Positions 11,395 to 20,888 of a stretch of 64,000 bases of DNA are shown here, piece after piece. Where the stretch lies: contig OY804586.1 of assembly GCA_963680875.1 (NCBI GenBank), positions 54,594,203 to 54,658,202 of the forward strand. Direction: 5' to 3'. The notes under the pieces are model-generated. The model did not search any database. It saw only the letters and a program-made list of their open reading frames with translations, and was not told where the DNA came from. A program made the translations under genes and the position numbers. This DNA comes from Bathymodiolus brooksi (Eukaryota > Mollusca > Bivalvia > Mytilida > Modiolidae). Position 1 is the first letter of the stretch. Each line of letters begins with the position of its first letter.

Positions 11395-11556
11395 AAAACT
11401 AGTATGGGGGGAAAAATGAGTATGTGTTAACACATACTTAGTTTTCCGGGGGGAAAATTCAGTATATACTAATTTTTCCGGGGGGAAATCTCAGTATATA
11501 CTCATTTTTCCGGGGAGAAAAATGAGTATGGGAAAAAAATGAGTATGTAACACCGG
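11395..11556. repeat. Right subterminal array of the 3.4 kb element
   Basis: Units of TTTTTCCGGGGGGAAA with AGTATATACT, inverted relative to 8172-8345. Ends ATGAGTATGTAACACCGG. Confidence 0.75.
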
Positions 11557-11572
11557 CACAGGCAATTATTGT

Positions 11573-11770
11573 TGCTGATTGGTCGATTCCTAAAAAAATC
11601 TTCTACTCTGAAACCGCTTGGCCAAATGAACCGAAACGTGGTAGGTAGCATCTATGGAAGGCCCTCTATAAAGATTGCTCATTTTGGATCCGTTAACAAA
11701 CAAGGCCAGCAGAGGCAATTCGTGTTGCTGATTGGTTGATTTCTAAAAAATATTATCAACCTACTGAGCC
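11573..11770 (+). repeat. Tandem unit, about 158 bp period (right of TIR element)
   Basis: One full unit (GCTGATTGGTCGATTCCTAA..) and the start of a second at 11731. Same family as 8052-8171. The intact junction AACAAGGCCAGCAGAGGCAA shows what the interrupted site looked like. Confidence 0.65.
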
Positions 11771-12527
11771 GCTAGTCTATATATTGTATTGTATTATATG
11801 TATGCTAATGTTCCACCATGCCTGTCTGAGTTTTTCAATCAAATCTTTAAGAAATAACTTGCTAAGTGCTAAGATACTTTGTGTGTGAGATATTATCATG
11901 TATATATGGCTGTTATTTAATTATTAAATTGACAAGTATGTGTGATACAAGTATCTGTACTTACAAAACATACCAGCATGATGCAAAACATTTATTTGAG
12001 CTATATTCAATGACATTACAGACATTTTCATGTGTTGTACCAGCGTCTGGCAATCTACTTTCTAAAGGCTGAGTACATCATCCAAGTGATGAACAGTGCA
12101 GTAAAAGATAAATGAGGTGTAGGCAGCTCGTTAAACCTCTCTCCCATCAAGGCCCCGATTCAATACAAACGCAAACCTCTAAACATTTATTGATAAAGAA
12201 TAGAGATACATGTACATAAGAAATTAGGATGCAGGCACCCTAAAGTACTACTGTTATTCCAAGATGTATAAATTTGTAGGCCCTTCTGAAGTTATATCCT
12301 CAAAACAGAAAACAAAGAAATAAAATTAGATATTAATCTGTTCTCAAAAACAAACAAATACAAAACAAAACAGACCAATCAAAAAGAAAGAAAAAAAAAC
12401 CCCAACATGAATGCACCTTTTATCAATCTGACTTAGTTCTGTACACATAATTTTCATTAGAGATACAGGTAACTAATTTACCTGGAAATTTTACATACAT
12501 TTTGTTTCTTCGTTTTGATGCGTTTTC
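11771..12527. other. No recognisable feature
   Basis: AT-rich; A-rich runs at 12360-12400. Nothing supported. Confidence 0.45.
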
Positions 12528-12579
12528 TATGTAAGACAAGCCATACAGATAGCTGCGCGTGACCTTGTCTTACATAGCA
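12528..12579. repeat. Short hairpin
   Basis: CTATGTAAGACAAG and its reverse complement CTTGTCTTACATAG are separated by about 24 bp. Confidence 0.5.
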
Positions 12580-12877
12580 TTGTCAGCCAATCAAATCGGC
12601 CAAGTATAATCAATGGAGTCCGCTTCTACGACTGATGTAGTAATATAACTTGTCGTCTTAGTAGATCTAAAAAAGCTTCAAATATCAATTTTACCTGATT
12701 TTTAACTGATTTCCCCTAATAGATTTAATGCGTTTTAAATAAGTGTGTATTTATTGCATTGCACGTGGCGTTGTAATATTTTGTGTAGTAAACATGACAT
12801 TGACATGCGAATGAATGAATGAAATCGACATGCTTTGTTTTTTAGTTGAAACGGAAGAAACAGGTACTTGCTCTCGT

Positions 12878-13012
12878 CCTTATTGATGATCTGGGATTTC
12901 TTCCACTCGTGAGAGAAATTCAGCGTCTTTCCACTCGCTCCGCTACGTTCCACTCGTGAAAAGACGGCATTTCTCACACTCGTGGAAGAAATCCCAGATC
13001 TTCAATAGGGAC
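12878..13012. mobile_element. Fold-back (hairpin) MITE-like element
   Basis: Two long inverted arms, GATCTGGGATTTCTTCCACT.. and ..GTGGAAGAAATCCCAGATC, flank a centre of CCACTCG/CGTTCCACTCGTG repeats. Non-coding. Confidence 0.65.
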
Positions 13013-13503
13013 TCGTATAAGAACCTATTAATCTATCATGTTAAACAATGAGTGTATCTTGTTTTCAAAGAAAACATTCTGATAGCTACATTGATAAAAA
13101 GAGTTAATAAAAACGTAGATATCAAATTTAGTGCACATGAACGTTTCTGGAATAACCTTATCAGGTAGCTCAAAATCGAAAGATTGGAAAGCCAAATAAT
13201 TTAATAGTTTTGGGAGCATAAGATCTATGGGTATTGATGTTATGTAGGAGTTTCTTTACACCTGGTAGAGGTATTGGGAGTGCTGTTTTTATGATGTGGG
13301 TTTTGGTGCAGTCGGGGATGTTGTCTTGTGATTCTACGGTGAATACGAACTGACACTGTTGGGGATGTTGGATTTTTGCTTTGTGTCAGCTGTGATCTGT
13401 CCATCGCTCCTCATTGGTGTGACATCCGTTTTGTTTGTACCTAAGGATTGTATACATAACAGCTTTTTTCATCACATATTGCAAAAGATTTTGACCAAGA
13501 TAT
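13013..13503. other. No recognisable feature
   Basis: No motif or repeat structure supported. Confidence 0.4.
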
Positions 13504-13510
13504 AGTTTTT

Positions 13511-13690
13511 TCTGGTACCTGATTCATGTCGAGCGACGCCGAGAAACTTCCAATATAAGCGCAGACGTCTAAAACGCTTAGAACGATGTCTGTTTCTGCT
13601 CTCTTTAGACAATTTGCCAGTTGTTTTTTTAACTATAAGACATTGCAGAATAAACACAATATACGTACATTGTCGGGGAAATATAAAAAC
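13511..13690. repeat. Dispersed repeat pair, copy 2 (possible solo LTR)
   Basis: Homologous to 6716-6925: TGGTACCTGATTCATGT, AATATAAGC, GTCTGTTTCTGCTCT, AGAATAAACACAATA, CGTACATTGTCGG. AATAAA is intact in this copy. Confidence 0.5.
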
Positions 13691-13699
13691 TACGTACCA

Positions 13700-14065
13700 G
13701 CTTTAGTGAGTGAGCGATTGTTGTTTAACGCCAACTCAGCAATTCTATAGCTATATCATGGCGAGACCAAGTTAATGAGATGATGATGATGTCCGCCTTT
13801 TTCTAGACCAACACGCTTAGTTTTTTTTATAGTGTTATCTAACGGAAACAACAGTCCGTGGATATACATGTCGCTCCATTCTGACACATTATCTTGATTC
13901 CGAGGCAATCAGTCTTTGCTCTTTCTCCTTAATTCTGCGTGCTTTGCATTATAAGCAACAAATACCAGTTGATAATCGTTGGTTTGACCCGATCGGGACT
14001 CGAACCCTCGATCTACCGCACTCGAGGCGAGCACGCTAATGATTACACTACCGATAAGAGTCCTT
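13700..14065 (-). mobile_element. tRNA-derived SINE, family B
   Basis: The tRNA-like head reads on the minus strand from about 14060, with B-box-like GGTTCGAGT complementing ACTCGAACC at 13997. The body GCAATCAGTCTTTGCTCTT.. and the tail TTTAACGCCAACTCAGCAATT resemble 31514-31850 and 34150-34440. The open frame at 13939 lies over the head. Confidence 0.75.
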
Positions 14066-14890
14066 GGGGAGAATTTCTGGTCTGTTTCTCAGCGAATACA
14101 TATATGGTCTACATAAATGACAATAAATAACGTAACAATACAAAATACATTGTGCAACGCGCTTTCACAATCCTTCAGAAGACACATAAAAAGCGACTTT
14201 TTGAGTACATAAACAAATTCATATTTTGCCATCTTCCACATTCTGTTGGAAATTTATGATTTAGGGTTCTATTTTTACAAGATCCAAATAAGAAAGTGTC
14301 ATCAAGAGTGCAAATAGTTTCAGTTTCGAATTGAAATTAATCTAATAGCTACCAATTCTTTAATATTGTAATAGATAAAGTTCTCAACTTTCATTATTAA
14401 ATATATATGGAAAATAATTTTATTTATTTCTTTAATTCAGAAGATAGTGTCAATAAGTAAATGAGTTAATTTCTTTATTTCAAGAGGGTAACACGGTTAG
14501 CAATAATAAAAGTGTGATTAATAATTATCATATATGATCTTATTAAGTTAAAGAATAATTTGCATAGTTTGAACATCACATAAATATTAAATTCTACCAT
14601 AAATATTAGCTGTAAAAATGATACATCGCGATGGTAAATTGAAAAAAGATAGTTTGTAACTTAATCACATATTATACAGCCATATAGATAGCATTTTGTT
14701 TTTCAACTATGAACACCACTAATATCTATTGTTTATTTTATTTTATATTGTGTACAGATCTATATGTCTCTCTTTGTCAATCAGTAACTCTTTTCCAGTT
14801 TATGTGCATGCAGTTTTTCATTTTGTTCCTCCATTGGAAATACACAATTTGTATTTTGGTAAACATAATAGGGGAGACAAATCCTATAAG
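14066..14890. other. AT-rich spacer, no recognisable feature
   Basis: Two overlapping open frames at 14709-14938 are hydrophobic but have no recognised motif and lie in very AT-rich sequence. Confidence 0.45.
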
Positions 14891-14899
14891 TTTATGCTA

Positions 14900-14980
14900 C
14901 AAGTAGCTAATTTTTATGCTCCGCCGTATGAAAATTAGCTACCGGAAGTTGGAGGTAGCTAATTTTCATGGGTAGCTAAA
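14900..14980. repeat. TAGCTAATTTTCAT inverted/direct repeats
   Basis: GTAGCTAATTTTTATG, its inverse at CATACGGCGG..TGAAAATTAGCTAC, and a third direct copy AGGTAGCTAATTTTCATG lie within 80 bp, so the region can form a hairpin. Confidence 0.5.
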
Positions 14981-14991
14981 AATATTACGAC

Positions 14992-15766
14992 ACCGGTTTA
15001 GAAAACATGAACGTCACCAATCGTAACTACTCGGCCATTCTCGCTACCCTGCAAATAACCTCGTACGTACATAGTAGAAATTCTTCTTAACTTGTTTGCC
15101 GGAAGTTAAGTTAAGATAAGCTGCACAAAAATATAGTCCACGAAAATCCAATATGGAAGACATATTAAGTAAAATCTAACCATTCAAAACTAATTAAGAC
15201 TTTAATTGAAATATAGAAAATTGCTTAAAATATAACTTTATCAAACTTTCATGTAACTGACATGTGAAAAGTAGTGCGATTTATACGCCTAATGCATACG
15301 AGGTTATTTGCAGGGTAGCCAGAATGGCCGAGTAGTTACGATTGGAACGTCACAACCTTCCTTATGACGTAAACAATTATAACGTCTCAGCAGAGGTTAT
15401 CAAGAATTGTGTAAAGTAATTTTTTGTAGGACGATGTTTGTTGATATTTCTAACACGACAGTTTCTAATTTGATATATGTTAAAAAAAAAAAAAATGTTT
15501 ACTAGCTAATGGTGTCGATGAATTTTATTTATTTTTGCCATCTTCACAGGAATTATCGTATAAATGTTAGGAGAATTTGGTGATAACTCCTGCTGACTGT
15601 TGATAAGTCCTGATCAGCTCACGCGGACTTTGATACGAGTTTTGCTTATGGAGCTAACAGGTAGGTATAGCCGGAGAGAAGGATGATAAACACAATTCTT
15701 GATAACCTCTGCTGGGACTAACTTATTTTTACGTCATAATCGTGACGTTTGTGCTTTTTAAACCGG
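14992..15766. mobile_element. TIR element hosting a nested MITE
   Basis: The outer ends CCGGTTTAGAAAACATGAACGTCAC and GTGACGTTTGTGCTTTTTAA(ACCGG) are inverted copies. The inverted match resumes inside the nested insertion (CAGCAGAGGTTATCAAGAAT / its complement at 15692). The element is about 440 bp once the nested 327 bp is discounted. It is non-coding and no target duplication was resolved. Confidence 0.7.
15018..15344. mobile_element. MITE with 9-bp target duplication (Mutator-like)
   Basis: Ends CAATCGTAACTACTCGGCCA and the complementary ..TGGCCGAGTAGTTACGATTG extend about 47 bp inward with few mismatches. Flanked by the perfect 9-bp direct repeat GAACGTCAC (15009-15017, 15345-15353). The 9-bp duplication and long TIR are typical of MULE-derived MITEs. 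It was inserted in the left arm of the element at 14992-15766. Confidence 0.85.
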
Positions 15767-16475
15767 AACGGAATTGGTAAACAAAACCGCTAAAGAAAAC
15801 ATGTGAATCATTTAAATGTTCATTATCTCTGATGCTCATATAAAAAAAACAAGTATTATTGGCAACAAATGGCCACAACATTTATTAATATATATAAATG
15901 TACATATGTGACAAATTGCAAATGAGATGAAATGCACTAAATAAGTTGAAATCTGTATTTGTCGAAATGTCATATGATGATTGCCGAAAATATGTAAGGT
16001 GGCAGATCATATAGTGAACGGGCAAATTTTAGATAAGCGATTAACCCTGGAAATCAGAGGCTAATGCTATCATAGAAGTAAACAAGTCTATTAACCGAAA
16101 ATATGTTATCAAAGTGCAGCGAAATCAGCCAAATGGACAGATCAGCGAAATGTTCGACTTGCTTGAAAAAGAAGCTTATCTGTCAACCGCCAATATTATT
16201 GGGGGAGCTGCGCCAAAGCTGTGCCACCTGCTGCCAGAACATGATTTATAAATATAGCCCGATTTCAGAGAACTACCCAAACGTTATTTACAATATAAGA
16301 ATGTATTATCACTATTATACATTACTTGTTAAATCAAAGATGTCGTTAAAACACAACAAAATATATATAAATGCCAATACGAATAGATGAATGTCATATG
16401 TTGATGCCAAGCTAGCAATTGAGATGCAAACAACATGGAGTGTTCCTATAACTCTTTCAAATTATCATTTACATA
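15767..16475. other. No supported feature
   Basis: The 95-codon frame at 16103 has several cysteines but no recognisable spacing and is not called. Confidence 0.4.
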
Positions 16476-17102
16476 TTAAACATAGTCGTTTGGATTAGTG
16501 ACGCCGCCTGTGTTGCTTAGGATGATAGATTCTAAACCTCCCTGGATAGTGTTCAGAAAAATAGCATTTCCAAGTTTGGTTAAGTGTACCCCATCTTTGG
16601 AAATAAACTGGTTTGTTGCTTTGAAATCTGGATAACGGATATAGCAGCCCTCGTTTCAAGTAATATGGGCACCGATGGAACTATTTAAACGTCTTTTACA
16701 CTTGTCCATAACAGCCAAATTATTTGAATAGCGCCAGTTCAAACGGGGAAGAATTTGAGACATTATCAACATGGAATCCGGCATTTTTTTAGCTAGCCAT
16801 GACAGAAACCGTACCAGTAGGTAGTGAAGATAACCTAACCTTTTGCATCCAAGATAATTTCCACCAATGTGAAACAATATATAATTGGGAGGGTCTTCCA
16901 GTGACAATAATGTTCTTATATGATTCTTTAACCTGTCAAGTGTTAAGCCGCTCATGCCCTGCTACAAAATATTAAAACCCAGTCTTTGTAGTGTCAAATT
17001 TATTCCTCCTGTACGCTGCTTCGCCTCAAGAACTGCACCATTAATGATGGAAGACCCAACGATCCATACATTGGTTGAGCAACCTGCAAACTTAAATAGC
17101 AA
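16476..17102 (-). pseudogene. SGNH-hydrolase domain in frame with the YR recombinase
   Basis: Read in the same frame as the upstream tyrosine recombinase, after a TAA at 17103-17105. The Ser block reads WIVGSSIINGA, the Asn block ILFHIGGNYLG (normally GGND), and the Asp-His block SKDGVHLTKLGN; together these are SGNH/GDSL esterase motifs I, III and V. In-frame TAG (near 16965) and TGA (near 16650) interrupt it. The frame ends at TAA 16476-16478. SGNH domains are known in some Ngaro-type elements, with a role that is not established. The Tyr in place of Asp after GGN would be unusual for an active enzyme. Confidence 0.75.
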
Positions 17103-17105
17103 TTA

Positions 17106-17996
17106 GACACTTGCCAAGGTGTTTGCAAGAAGACGCAAATACCTCCCCCCTTTCTGAAATACGCAAATATATTTAAACTGGGATGCGAATACAAATGTAT
17201 ATCTTAAATATGCGTTTGATTCCCACCGACCTAAGCGTTTTATTTCATCATCGGACAAAACCTCAATGGCAAAAGTTGTTGCTCTTCCTATTCTGAACGA
17301 GTGGGAAGTAAGACGGGAGCTACGTAATCCCAAAGTAGACAACGATCTTTTGAGCAATGCGGAAATTTGGTATCTGGTTAAGTGAGTTCCATTAAAATGG
17401 CAAAGTGACGGCCCTTTTAAATTTGGCCTAATTTGTAGAAAGCTCTTCAGTAAATTTAAAGGGCAAGTTTTATGGTCTGTTTGAGCAGGTATGTGGATAG
17501 TTGTACCCTTACCAAACTGATCGGTTTTGGAAGAGCTAACATTGTGTGCAACAGTATGGTTTGAAATATTTTGAGGGCAAACTGTTAATTCGCTGATCCT
17601 AAATAGCCCATGGTATGCCAATGGAAAAGCTGCTTTAAACAATGCAGATTCATAATTGGAACTACAAATGCTGGGTAACACAAAACTGATTCTGCCCAAC
17701 AATTCCTTTGAAATTGGCAACCTATTGTCTATTTGAGATGACCTAGAACGTTTTATCCCATCAATCAATTTTCGTACAATAAATCTATTAGTGTTATCCT
17801 CAAAGTCATTCAATTTACAATAAACACGTAAACCATACATACAAGAGTTGATGGTCGAGTGTGATAAACCTAACTTGTACATGTATGCTACAAAAGCAGT
17901 AATGTCTTGCAAAGTGGAAGACCCAAATCCTTTCTGAAAAAAACTGAACATTTCTATAGCTCTATTGTATGACCTAGGAGCAAGCGAATGGTTCAA
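17106..17996 (-). pseudogene. Tyrosine recombinase (integrase) of YR retroelement
   Basis: About 297 codons, essentially a complete core-binding plus catalytic domain. The catalytic set is visible: Arg in GLFRISELTV, His-x-x-Arg in HSFRIGRATT, Trp in LGRWESNAYL, and the nucleophilic Tyr in LRYT. It would catalyse strand exchange to insert the circular cDNA. This is the best-preserved part of the element. It is separated from RNase H by a frameshift at about 18000, so it would not be translated as part of the normal polyprotein. Confidence 0.88.
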
Positions 17997-18004
17997 CAGG
18001 AAGT

Positions 18005-18502
18005 CTATTTCAGGTCCGAAATTATCGAGAGGAACTCCACATGAATGTCTGATGGAGTTTGATCTTCCGTAGGAGCCAAGTCCCTGAAACGCTGGAGCTG
18101 AAAACGAGACAGAGAATCAGCAATATCATTATTTACCCCAGGAATATGCAGAGCACGAACTTGGATATTTTTGGACATCAATAGCAAAACCATTGGACGA
18201 ACCAACTTCATGACAAATGTTAATTTTGATGTTCCTTTATTTATAATAAAAACCAGTGCTTGATTGTCTATCCGTATTAATAGCTTCTTGTTTACAAATT
18301 GGGGGGTCCAAATAAATAGTGCCATCAAAATTGGAACTAACTGAAGAAATGAGATGTCAGACATACATTCTTTGTTCTTCCAATGAGCTAGATATCGTAG
18401 CTGAGCCCAATGACCCGATAAGTATGCAGCACAATCCAGGTTTATATTTCCAGCCGAATCAGTAAACAGCTCAAAAGTATCACTGGACCGCCAAAGTAAC
18501 AT
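18005..18502 (-). pseudogene. RNase H domain of YR retroelement
   Basis: DIRS-type RNase H: FTDSAG carries the first catalytic Asp, the conserved 'HWKN' and SDISFLQLVPILMAL block follows, then IRIDNQALVFIINKG and HIPGVNNDIADSLSRFQ. About 165 codons. Overlaps the end of the RT in another frame, showing a frameshift near 18480. Confidence 0.85.
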
Positions 18503-19400
18503 TCCCCATTAAAATTATCTAAATATTTTAACCAGACTAATGCGTCAGACCTCATTTCTTGATTAACTTTGACGTAGTAATATGGTTGTGCATGTTTGAC
18601 GGATGATATAACATCATAGAATCGTCTAGTAAAAGCCCGTGCTGAAGGGATAGCCCTTGCACAAAAAGCCATGAGACCGACTACAGATTATAAATCCTTT
18701 AATTTAATCTTCTTCACCCTAAAAATGGATTGGATACCTGCCTTAAGTTTGCATAACTTGTCTGCTGGGATTTTCACAACCATGAGCAACGTATCAATAT
18801 CAAGACCAAGAAACGTTAACAATGTTGTAGGCCATACAGTTTTGTTTTCTGCAATGGGGACCCCCAATTTGCTACTAATATTATGAAAGTATCCATGAGT
18901 ATTTTGCAATTATTATTGGACTCTGACCAAGCAAAAATAAAATCATCTAAATAGTGATCTAATGTTTCAATACCAGATGTGTACTGAACTAGCCGATGCA
19001 AGAATGAGGAAAAAGGTTCACACAACTGAAATGAGCTAGCACAACCGAAGGGTAGACATTTGTCTACATAATACATGTCACAAAATTTAATGCTCATACG
19101 ATCTAAATCTGCCGGGTTTATTATTATTTAGAAGCCTGAATGCTTGCCGAATGTCAATCTTCCCAATTGTTGCACTCCTGCCTAATGACCAAATCATTTC
19201 TACAACTTTGTCAAATGAGGAACATTTAACACGGCGAAAATCTTCATGTATGAAGTCGTTTACACTACTTCCACTAGGGAAAGATAAATGTGATATGAGA
19301 CGCCAACTATTGTCGGACTTTTGCACTCGTTCTATTGGTGAAATACGAAGTGACGATATTGGTTTTGTAGAAAATGGACCTAATATTCGCCCTAAATCAA
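18442..19400 (-). pseudogene. Reverse transcriptase of YR retroelement, frameshifted
   Basis: Fragments in three minus frames: 19326-19087 (WRLISHLSFPSGSSVNDFI, KIDIRQAFRLL), 19097-18816 (CLPFGCASSFQLCEPF and the catalytic HYLDDFIFAW), 18909-18688 (TTLLTFLGLDID) and 18672-18442. The YLDD box and FLGLDID block are typical of DIRS/gypsy-type RTs. At least three frameshifts. Confidence 0.85.
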
Positions 19401-19741
19401 TTTAATTGTTCACCTTAACTTAACTAGTGTTTCAGTTTGATGTAACTCAGCAGACAAACGATTTTTGGAGGATGAAGAAAAACGAGGCCCTGCATATTGT
19501 AACCTAAACCCATCAGAAAACCCATTAATAATAGCTCTGCATCAATTCGTTTCGTGTAGTTGGCAAGGTACTTTTTTCTAAATTAAGAACATTGATTCGA
19601 AGTTTTCCTTTTCCCCACAATTGAGATAAAAGTTCTTCTTTTCTACTGCCTTTGTAAGCATCTGAAAATTACAATAAGCTCCATGTACAAGTTCAAGAAT
19701 GTCGAAATAAAATTTGTCTGGTTATATGAAGAACTGTAAGT

Positions 19742-20290
19742 TTAATAATAATTATAGCTAGGTTGACATGAAGCAGTGACTTGTGTTTTTTGCCTAGTAG
19801 GATATTGAACTGAGTTATGTGGTACCGGACTCTTGAAATCTGGGTCTAATTTGAGGATGACGAAGTCTTGGCGCACCACTTGACCTATTTGGCAAAAGTT
19901 TTTGTCGTAGACACTAAATGAGTGGATGTTTACCAAAACACCGGAGGCAAGAATGACTGAAAGCCGATGCATGATTCGTACAATTACCACTGTAATTGAA
20001 CTTGTAGCATTTATAAGTTCTATTTTGATTAGTTGAACAATTATTGCCATAAGCAGAAGGCGGATTCTGCATATATATTAACCATAACTTTGGGTCAATT
20101 ACTGCTCAAGAACTACTTGGGTCTTGAACCATTCTTAAACGAAACTGTTCGTCATATGCTTTCCAACCACCAGAACACCGTTTAGAGCCAAGGCGAATAC
20201 AAAGAATGTATTTAAGAAATTTGAGAGGATGTGTGGTACAGTAAATGCTTGTAAAGATAAAAAACGCATCGGTCCAAGTTTCTATATTTA
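19742..20290 (-). pseudogene. Gag-like protein, C-terminal part (degenerate)
   Basis: Read across frames, the minus strand gives FLKYILCIRLGSKRCSGGWK and a Cys/His cluster (CYKFNYSGNC, HSCLRCFGKHP), resembling the zinc-finger end of DIRS/Ngaro-type gag proteins. Interrupted by stops and frameshifts. The assignment relies on position upstream of RT. Confidence 0.5.
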
Positions 20291-20297
20291 CAATCTT

Positions 20298-20888
20298 TTA
20301 ATGTTGTTGTTTTGGTTCGATCAACAGTTCACCATGAGAAACAATTACTGTGTGCTTATCAGACAAAGATGTTTGAGAGTTAATTAGTAATAATGCCAAG
20401 TCAATGTATTCACCAGCAATTATTTTTTGTTTTAAATTTACTGGCACAGTTTTAGATAGGTCATCACTAACTTTGTTGCACTGAGACGGGATATGAAAAT
20501 TGGTATTACCCGATTGATTAGCAAGACCACTACATGTATCAACAGCACTCGATGCACCAACACTTAATGGTGTCCCCACTGCCGCTGGAGCAAGTTGCGT
20601 CCCAAGAGAAGGCGAGGTCACTGTTGACATTTGCTGGTTTGCTTGATTCCCTGTTACGATTGTAGATACATGTACGATGTGTGTAACTGTGGGTGAGCTT
20701 ATTGAACGGACAAAGGAAGCTGGCATACCTCCTCTGCTGTAATTAATCTCGGTGCTCCCTGAAATTGCTGTAGATGTGGATGATCCTACTGTTGAATGAG
20801 GGCTACTGATAGCCCTTTTAGCAGAGGCAGCAATTGCATCGCCCCTCCCTGCTGGAACAGAACGCTTCCGATTTGAGCGCCTCAACAT
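20298..20888 (-). pseudogene. Gag-like protein, N-terminal part
   Basis: 196 codons with a basic start (RRSNRKRSVPAGRG), a long low-complexity Ser/Thr/Gly region and a conserved-looking C-terminal stretch VNLKQKIIAGEYIDLALLL. It precedes the RT on the same strand with the right spacing for ORF1 of a YR retroelement. It binds element RNA by family role; no enzyme motif is present. Confidence 0.6.

Larger units (their letters stand above)
8172..11556. mobile_element. 3.4 kb non-autonomous TIR element with subterminal arrays
   Basis: The left end CCGGTGTTACATACTCATTT and the right end, its exact reverse complement, face each other. Both are followed inward by arrays of a palindromic unit around CCCCGGAAAAATGAGTATATACT. 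Outside both ends the same host repeat resumes, which fixes the boundaries. The interior holds a GCTCACC-type repeat, duplicated non-coding blocks and a polypyrimidine tract, and no transposase was found. The target duplication could not be resolved. Confidence 0.75.
16476..20888 (-). mobile_element. Tyrosine-recombinase retrotransposon (DIRS/Ngaro-like), degenerate
   Basis: On the minus strand, 5' to 3': gag-like protein (20888-19742), reverse transcriptase (about 19400-18442), RNase H (18502-18005), tyrosine recombinase (17996-17106) and SGNH hydrolase (about 17100-16476). The gag-RT-RH-YR order and the absence of a DDE integrase identify a YR retroelement, which integrates through a circular DNA intermediate. 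Multiple frameshifts and at least three in-frame stops make it inactive. The split or inverted terminal repeats expected for DIRS/Ngaro elements were not located by eye. Confidence 0.85.

Noticed and set aside
16103..16390. Cysteine-rich 95-codon frame
   Set aside because: Cysteine spacing fits no known finger, and there are no neighbours of related function.
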